Source of the DNA: an uncultured Paraburkholderia sp.
Lineage (GTDB): Bacteria; Pseudomonadota; Gammaproteobacteria; Burkholderiales; Burkholderiaceae
Assembly: GCA_937917025.1 (NCBI GenBank)
Contig: CALFSF010000216.1
Coordinates: 1 to 10,149, forward strand
DNA length: 10,149 nucleotides
Direction: 5' to 3'
Of this stretch, positions 5,790-10,149 are shown one piece after another. Numbering within the stretch: position 1 is the first letter of the stretch; every line of letters begins with the position of its first letter. The notes under the pieces are model-generated. The model did no database searches, was not told where the DNA came from, and was given only the letters and a program-made list of their open reading frames with translations. The position numbers and the translations under genes are program-made.

Positions 5790-7055
5790 TTACGCTGCTT
5801 CGAGCGCCCACTCCACGTGCTCGCGGACGATGGCCGACGCGTCGTCCGCGCGCCCGCGCAACGCGTCGACGATCGCCGCGCGTGCATCGATGGAAAGGCT
5901 CGCGCGATCCGCGCGCAACGCGTTGCCCATGCCGACCGCGAGATTGCGCAGCCACGACTCGTAGCCGATGCGGCGGATCGCGCTGCCCTGCATGCGGGTG
6001 TCGAAATCGTCGGCGCTCCACGCGAACAGATCGACGAGCGTCGCCCGGTCGAGGCCGTGCCGCACGTCGAAATCGGCGACGGGCGCGGCCTGCGCGAACT
6101 TGTTCCAGGGACACACCGTCTGGCAGTCGTCGCAACCATACACACGATTGCCGATCAGCGGCCGCAAGTCCTGGGGAATACTGCCTTTCAGTTCGATCGT
6201 CAGATAGGAAATGCAGCGGCGCGCATCGACCCTGTAAGGTTCGACGATCGCGCCCGTCGGGCAGGCCTCGATGCAGCGCGTGCAGCTGCCGCAATGCGCA
6301 CCAGGTGTTTCGGGCGCGCGTTCGGGCGCGGTTTGCGCGTCAGTGGGCAACGGCACATCGACGTAGATCTCGCCGAGAAAAAACAGCGAGCCGGCGTCGC
6401 GCTGAAGCAGCAACGTGTGCTTGCCGCGCCAGCCAATGCCTGCCTTCTGCGCCAGCTCGACTTCGAGCACCGGCGCGGAATCGGTGAAGACGCGAAAACC
6501 GAACGCGCCGATCTCTGCTTCGACTTTTTCAGCGAGCTGTTGCAAACGGTTACGCATCACCTTGTGATAGTCGCGGCCGCGCGCATAGATCGAGACGACG
6601 GCCGCGGACGGGTCCGCGAGGCGCTGGTTTTCCTGCGCCCGCCAGTCGGAAGGGCCCGTCTGCACGGCGCTTTCGGCGAGATTCGATGCCGCCGCCGCGT
6701 GGCTTTCAACGCGCTTTCCCTCAAGCGTTTCAGCGGGCAAATAAGCGATTCGCGCAGTAATCACGCGTAGCGTTCCGGCCACAAGCTCGGCCGGTCTCGC
6801 GCGTTTCATGCCGTGTTTCGCCATATAATCCATCTCGCCGTGGCAGCCCGCTTCGAGCCATGCGGCGAGCCCCGCCTCGGCAGCCGTGAGGTCGGTATCG
6901 CTGATACCGACTGCACTGAAACCGAGTTCGCGGCCCCACGTTTTGATGCGTTGCGCGAGTGCTTCCAGCGCCGCTTCATCGAAATGACGCACGGCACGCG
7001 CATCGTCATCGGATGCAGGCGTGCAGGATTCTGGGGAGTCCGGACTTCGGTTCAT
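5790..7055 (-). CDS. queG: Epoxyqueuosine reductase QueG
   Basis: QueG is the cobalamin and [4Fe-4S] dependent enzyme that reduces epoxyqueuosine to queuosine at position 34 of tRNAs with GUN anticodons. The 421-residue product contains HGEMDYM (72-78), GRDYHKVMRNRL (160-171), TDSAPVLE (191-198) with the expected catalytic Asp192, GWRGKHTLLL (208-217), a ferredoxin-type cluster Cys255, 258, 261, 265, and a second set Cys281, 308, 311, 315 in RCISYLTIE and GCDDCQTVCPWN. A HEAT-like C-terminal region follows. Compared with E. coli QueG there is a roughly 30-residue Ala-rich insertion between YLPAE (residue 109) and YARGRDYHK (157), and an extended N-terminus. ATG at 7055 is used; the adjacent GTG at 7058 is possible. 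No Shine-Dalgarno sequence is seen, but TAAAAT ends six bases upstream. It heads the queG, ogt, xerD run and is divergent from tsaE. Confidence 0.95.
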   Translation of the reverse strand: MNRSPDSPESCTPASDDDARAVRHFDEAALEALAQRIKTWGRELGFSAVGISDTDLTAAEAGLAAWLEAGCHGEMDYMAKHGMKRARPAELVAGTLRVITARIAYLPAETLEGKRVESHAAAASNLAESAVQTGPSDWRAQENQRLADPSAAVVSIYARGRDYHKVMRNRLQQLAEKVEAEIGAFGFRVFTDSAPVLEVELAQKAGIGWRGKHTLLLQRDAGSLFFLGEIYVDVPLPTDAQTAPERAPETPGAHCGSCTRCIEACPTGAIVEPYRVDARRCISYLTIELKGSIPQDLRPLIGNRVYGCDDCQTVCPWNKFAQAAPVADFDVRHGLDRATLVDLFAWSADDFDTRMQGSAIRRIGYESWLRNLAVGMGNALRADRASLSIDARAAIVDALRGRADDASAIVREHVEWALEAA

Positions 7056-7061
7056 CACGCC

Positions 7062-7067
7062 ATTTTA
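7062..7067 (-). promoter_or_regulatory. Candidate -10 box adjacent to the queG start (leaderless arrangement)
   Basis: On the minus strand TAAAAT (7067 down to 7062) lies six bases before the queG ATG, so transcription would start at about the ATG. A TTGAAC hexamer is found upstream, but at 20 bases, longer than usual for a -35 box. The site sits in the 17-bp gap between the queG and tsaE start codons. Confidence 0.35.
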
Positions 7068-7072
7068 CGAGA

Positions 7073-7630
7073 ATGCCCGACCAGCCCGTTCAAGCCATCA
7101 CGCCCGCCGCTTCCGTCCTGCTCGAACGCCACTTCGCGCTCGCGGACGAAGCCGCCACCAGCACCTTCGGCGTGCGCTTCGCTCACGCCATCGACGGCGT
7201 GCGCAAGGCCGCCGTCGAACAGGGCGGTGCGCGTGCCTTTCGCGGCTTGCAGGTGCAGCTGACGGGCGACCTGGGCGCGGGCAAAACCACGCTCGTTCGC
7301 GCGACGCTCCGCGCGCTCGGTCACGGCGGACGCGTACGCAGCCCGACCTATACGCTCGTCGAACCCTACGCGGTCGAAAGGCCGGACGGGGAACTTGAGC
7401 TGTATCACTTCGATCTCTATCGTTTCACCGATCCGGCCGAATGGGCCGACGCGGGCTTTCGCGAGTATTTCGACAGCGGCGCGATCTGCCTCGTCGAATG
7501 GCCGCAGCGCGCGGGCACCCTGCTGGGCGTGCCGGATCTCGTCTTCTCGCTCGACGTGGAGGGCGAAGGACGCCTTCTCGTCGCGCGCGCATTCAGCGAA
7601 TCAGGAAAGGCATGTCTCCAAAGATGTTGA
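7073..7630 (+). CDS. tsaE: tRNA threonylcarbamoyladenosine biosynthesis ATPase TsaE
   Basis: TsaE is the P-loop ATPase that works with TsaB and TsaD to place N6-threonylcarbamoyl on A37 of ANN-decoding tRNAs in the cytoplasm. The 185-residue product has a Walker A loop GDLGAGKTTLVR at 65-76 (Lys71), SPTYTLVEPY at 90-99, YHFDLYR at 111-117 and the conserved VEWPQRAG at 141-148. It is longer than E. coli TsaE (about 153 residues), mainly through about 30 extra residues before the Walker A loop. ATG at 7073 has only a weak purine stretch (GAGA) directly in front; no other in-frame start gives a family-like N-terminus. It is divergent from queG with 17 bases between start codons and overlaps amiC by 19 bases, implying co-transcription of tsaE and amiC. 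Confidence 0.95.
   Translation: MPDQPVQAITPAASVLLERHFALADEAATSTFGVRFAHAIDGVRKAAVEQGGARAFRGLQVQLTGDLGAGKTTLVRATLRALGHGGRVRSPTYTLVEPYAVERPDGELELYHFDLYRFTDPAEWADAGFREYFDSGAICLVEWPQRAGTLLGVPDLVFSLDVEGEGRLLVARAFSESGKACLQRC
7603..7606 (+). promoter_or_regulatory. Ribosome binding site that favours the upstream amiC start
   Basis: AGGA within AGGAAAGG lies five bases before ATG at 7612 and inside the tsaE reading frame. The next in-frame ATG, at 7624, is too far from it for efficient use. Confidence 0.6.
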
Positions 7631-9138
7631 TCAAACCGTTCCGCTCGATCGAATCGGCCGCTACCGCCACGCACAACTGGCGGCGCCGGCAGATTCTGCG
7701 CGCGGGCGCGTCGACGCTCGTGCTCGGGCTCGTCGCGGCGCCGCGTCTTGCGTGGGCAAGCTCGGTGCTCGGCGTGCGCGTCTGGCCCGCTCGCGACTAC
7801 ACGCGCGTCACGATCGAATCGGACCAGCCGCTGGAGAACGAGCAGCATCTGCTGCAAGGCCCCGACCGGCTCGTCGTCGATCTGAACGGGCTCGATCTCG
7901 ACCAGGCGCTGCGTGATCTCGTCTCGAAGATCACGCCGAACGATCCGCAGATCCAGTCGGTGCGCGTCGGGCAATACCAGCCGCACGTGGTGCGCATGGT
8001 GTTCGACCTGAAGGGTTCGGTGAAGCCGCAGGTGTTCACGTTGCCGCCGGTCGGCACGTACAAATACCGGCTGGTGTTCGATCTTTACCCCGCGATCGCG
8101 CCGGATCCGCTGATGGATCTCCTCGCGCAGACCGAGCGCAAGGAGCAAAGACTCAACGAAAACAGCGAGCCGCCCGCCACGCTCAGCGGGCCCGCCACGC
8201 CGGCGCAGAGCGAGAGCGATGCGTTCTTCCAGCGTTACGCGCAGGAAAGCGGCCCATCGGCGGGGTCCCCGGACGCGCCGCGTCCGCCCGCGCATCTCAC
8301 GCCGACGCCGCACCCGGCCATCCCGAAGCCGGCGCAGCCGCCATCCGCCCTCGCGCGCAACGACAGCGACGACAGCGGCGACGACACGTACAAGTTCACC
8401 GCGCCGAAGTCCGGCCGCGGCAACACGGTGCGTCTCCTGACGGTCGCGATCGATCCGGGCCACGGCGGCGAGGATCCGGGCGCGATCGGCGGCGCGGGCA
8501 CCTACGAAAAGCACATCGCGCTCGACGTCGCGAAGAAACTGCGCGCGAAGATCGACGCGCAGCCGAACATGCGCGCGATGATGACGCGCGACGCCGACTT
8601 CTTCGTGCCGCTCAACGTGCGCGTGCAGAAGGCGCGGCGCGTCGGCGCGGACCTCTTCGTGTCGATTCACGCCGATGCGTTCACCGATCCTTCCGCGCGC
8701 GGCTCTTCGGTGTTCGCGCTCTCGGAGCACGGCGCATCGAGCGCGGCCGCACGCTGGATGGCGAACAAGGAAAACGCGTCGGACCAGATCGGCGGCATCA
8801 ACATCAAGTCGAAGGACGCCACCGTGAACCGCACGCTCTTCGACATGTCGACCACGGCACAGATCCGCGATTCGATGCGCTACGGCAGCTTCGTGCTGAA
8901 GGAAATCGGCGACATCAACCGGTTGCACAAGGGCTCGGTCGAGCAGGCCGGCTTTGCCGTGCTGAAGGCACCGGATATTCCGTCGATCCTCGTCGAGACC
9001 GCGTTCATCAGCAACCCGGACGAAGAGAAGCGCCTGAACGACGACGCCTATCGCGACCGGATGGCCGACGCGATCATGACCGGCATCAAGCGTTATTTCG
9101 CTGCGAATCCGCCGCTCGCGAAAAGCCGCATGACGTAA
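7612..9138 (+). CDS. amiC: N-acetylmuramoyl-L-alanine amidase, AmiC type, Tat-exported
   Basis: This is a periplasmic zinc amidase that cleaves the amide between N-acetylmuramic acid and L-alanine to split septal peptidoglycan during cell separation. The 508-residue product starts with a twin-arginine signal: WRRRQILRAG at 23-32, a hydrophobic stretch, and an AWA cleavage site ending at residue 49. An AMIN domain, which targets the septum, follows at about 52-160. Next come a Pro/Ala/Ser-rich linker (about 185-268) with an acidic DSDDSGDD patch, and the Amidase_3 domain (about 272-498). Zinc and catalytic residues are visible: His284 in DPGHGGEDPG, Glu299 in TYEKH, His353 in SIHAD, and Glu462 in VETAFISNP. 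The region after SEHGAS (371-400) probably includes the regulatory helix that activators such as NlpD or EnvC displace. Start 7612 overlaps tsaE. It converges on eamA. Confidence 0.95.
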   Translation: MSPKMLIKPFRSIESAATATHNWRRRQILRAGASTLVLGLVAAPRLAWASSVLGVRVWPARDYTRVTIESDQPLENEQHLLQGPDRLVVDLNGLDLDQALRDLVSKITPNDPQIQSVRVGQYQPHVVRMVFDLKGSVKPQVFTLPPVGTYKYRLVFDLYPAIAPDPLMDLLAQTERKEQRLNENSEPPATLSGPATPAQSESDAFFQRYAQESGPSAGSPDAPRPPAHLTPTPHPAIPKPAQPPSALARNDSDDSGDDTYKFTAPKSGRGNTVRLLTVAIDPGHGGEDPGAIGGAGTYEKHIALDVAKKLRAKIDAQPNMRAMMTRDADFFVPLNVRVQKARRVGADLFVSIHADAFTDPSARGSSVFALSEHGASSAAARWMANKENASDQIGGINIKSKDATVNRTLFDMSTTAQIRDSMRYGSFVLKEIGDINRLHKGSVEQAGFAVLKAPDIPSILVETAFISNPDEEKRLNDDAYRDRMADAIMTGIKRYFAANPPLAKSRMT

Positions 9139-9160
9139 CGCTTCTTTTTGCTGGCGTCGT

Positions 9161-9203
9161 GCTAAAAACGCATAACGGCCGCTTCGAGCGGCCGTTATGC
9201 GTT
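9161..9203 (-). terminator. Intrinsic terminator with a perfect 16-bp stem between amiC and eamA
   Basis: Two perfectly complementary 16-base arms (9167-9182 and 9188-9203) enclose the five-base loop TTCGA. Read on the minus strand the stem ends in a run of five T (CGTTTTTAGC), the standard form for stopping eamA transcription. Read on the plus strand, after amiC, the stem is followed by GTTGTC with few T residues, so termination of amiC would be less typical but still plausible with so strong a stem. The rest of the 125-base gap (9139-9263) shows no other feature. Confidence 0.85.
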
Positions 9204-9263
9204 GTCATCCGTTATCTTCAGCCTGCTTGCGCTGCGCGCACGCAGGTCCGCAGGCCCCGGCGC

Positions 9264-10145
9264 TCAGCGCGCCGCCGCGAACCTTTGCACGACCCATCCG
9301 CCGAACACATTCACGGCGAGGCCCGCCATGACGAGCGCGGCGCCGGCAATCTGCGCCTCTGACAGATGCTCATCGAGAAACAGCGACGCCGACGCCAGTC
9401 CGACAATCGGCACGAGCAGCGAGAACGGTGCGACCTGACTGGCCGGATAGCGCGACAACAGGCGACTCCACAGTCCATAGCCGAGCAGCGTCGCGATGAA
9501 CGCGAGATAGACGATCGCAAAGATAGACTGCGCGCCGATACCCGTGAGCGCGGCACCGATCCGCTGCGGCCCTTCGAGGCAATACGACAGCACGAAAAAC
9601 GGCACGGGCGGGATCAGGCTCGCCCACACCACGAGTCCGACCAGATCGACCTTCCCCGCCTTCTTCGTGACGATATTGCCGAGCGCCCACGAAACCGCCG
9701 CGCACAGCGTCAGCACAAAACCCGCGATGGTCATCGAATGGCCGCCCTGCATGCCGATCAACGCAAGGCCGACAGCCGCGATCAGCAGACCGGCAAGATT
9801 CTGCACGCGCAGACGCTCATTCAGGAACATCCCCGCGAACAGCAGCGTGAAGAACGCCTGGGCCTGCAGCACGAGCGAAGCCAGTCCGGCCGGCATGCCG
9901 ACGTACATCGCGGTGAAGAGAAACGCGAACTGTCCAAAGGAGATCGTCGCGCCGTAAGCGAACAGCCAGCGCAACGGGATACGCGGACGTTTGACGAAGA
10001 AAACGGCCGGTACGGCGGCAAGCAGAAAGCGCAACGCGCCGAGCAGCATCGGCGGCACGCCGTGCAGGCCCACCTTGATCACCACGAAGTTGATACCCCA
10101 CGCAACGACGACGACCAGCGCCAGTAAAAGGTCCTTCGGCGACAT
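9264..10145 (-). CDS. eamA: EamA-type exporter, likely O-acetylserine/cysteine exporter
   Basis: The protein is an inner-membrane drug/metabolite transporter (DMT) superfamily member of 293 residues with about ten hydrophobic segments formed by two EamA repeats. It resembles E. coli EamA (YdeD, 299 residues), which exports O-acetylserine and cysteine, along the whole length. Shared blocks include WGINFVVIKVGLHG near 16-29, ISFGQFAFLF near 68-77, MPAGLASLVLQAQAFFT near 84-100, SWALGNI near 152-158, and APFSLLVPIVGLASA followed by a DEHL segment in the second repeat. The substrate is inferred from this similarity; DMT exporters are often broad. ATG at 10145 gives the family N-terminus, but only four bases lie upstream in the window, so its ribosome binding site and promoter cannot be judged. 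It ends 61 bases beyond the terminator that separates it from amiC. Confidence 0.9.
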   Translation of the reverse strand: MSPKDLLLALVVVVAWGINFVVIKVGLHGVPPMLLGALRFLLAAVPAVFFVKRPRIPLRWLFAYGATISFGQFAFLFTAMYVGMPAGLASLVLQAQAFFTLLFAGMFLNERLRVQNLAGLLIAAVGLALIGMQGGHSMTIAGFVLTLCAAVSWALGNIVTKKAGKVDLVGLVVWASLIPPVPFFVLSYCLEGPQRIGAALTGIGAQSIFAIVYLAFIATLLGYGLWSRLLSRYPASQVAPFSLLVPIVGLASASLFLDEHLSEAQIAGAALVMAGLAVNVFGGWVVQRFAAAR

Positions 10146-10149
10146 TCCG

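Noticed and set aside
5159..6770. Two long plus-strand open frames opposite xerD, ogt and queG.
   Set aside because: They are Arg-rich with no motifs or ribosome binding sites and cover genes with full catalytic signatures.
7417..8928. A 503-codon minus-strand open frame opposite tsaE and amiC.
   Set aside because: It has no recognisable domain, an Arg/His/Val-rich composition typical of antisense frames, and complete overlap with two well-supported genes.
1..10149. A novel defence, mobile or biosynthetic system.
   Set aside because: Every substantial coding region is a known family with intact motifs, and composition is uniform; I see no sign of acquired DNA.

Overview
The window is about 10 kb of GC-rich, densely coding bacterial chromosome. 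Protein similarity, codon usage and gene content point to a member of the Burkholderiaceae (Burkholderia, Paraburkholderia or Caballeronia). I cannot name the genus or species from sequence alone. All genes are recognisable housekeeping or common accessory types. I see no insertion sequence, phage module, CRISPR array, tRNA or rRNA, and no stretch above 300 bases without a gene.

Layout from left to right. (1) The N-terminal half of murB (peptidoglycan precursor synthesis) runs off the left edge on the minus strand and is divergent from yajQ, a small nucleotide or c-di-GMP binding protein. (2) yajQ converges on plsY (acyl-phosphate glycerol-3-phosphate acyltransferase, phospholipid synthesis), which lies downstream of ybaK (Cys-tRNA(Pro) deacylase), both on the minus strand. 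(3) ybaK is divergent from a plus-strand class I acyl-CoA synthetase of unknown substrate. (4) The synthetase converges on a minus-strand run of queG (epoxyqueuosine reductase), ogt (O6-alkylguanine-DNA alkyltransferase) and xerD (chromosome dimer resolution recombinase). The ogt stop and xerD start overlap as ATGA. (5) queG is divergent, with only 17 bp between start codons, from the overlapping plus-strand pair tsaE (t6A tRNA modification ATPase) and amiC (Tat-exported, septal cell-wall amidase). (6) amiC converges on eamA, a ten-helix O-acetylserine/cysteine exporter homologue. A perfect 16-bp stem terminator lies between them.

Three genes (ybaK, queG, tsaE) concern tRNA charging fidelity or anticodon-loop modification, two (murB, amiC) the cell wall, one (plsY) and possibly a second (the synthetase) lipid metabolism, and two (ogt, xerD) DNA maintenance. 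The queG / tsaE / amidase neighbourhood resembles the E. coli queG, nnr-tsaE-amiB arrangement, here without nnr between queG and tsaE.

I found no undescribed multi-gene system. The most interesting signals are small and regulatory. A TANAAT-type -10 box precedes four genes. At ybaK and queG it sits six bases from the ATG with no Shine-Dalgarno sequence, which suggests leaderless mRNAs. Other points are a 14-bp tandem duplication over the synthetase stop codon and a roughly 30-residue insertion in QueG.
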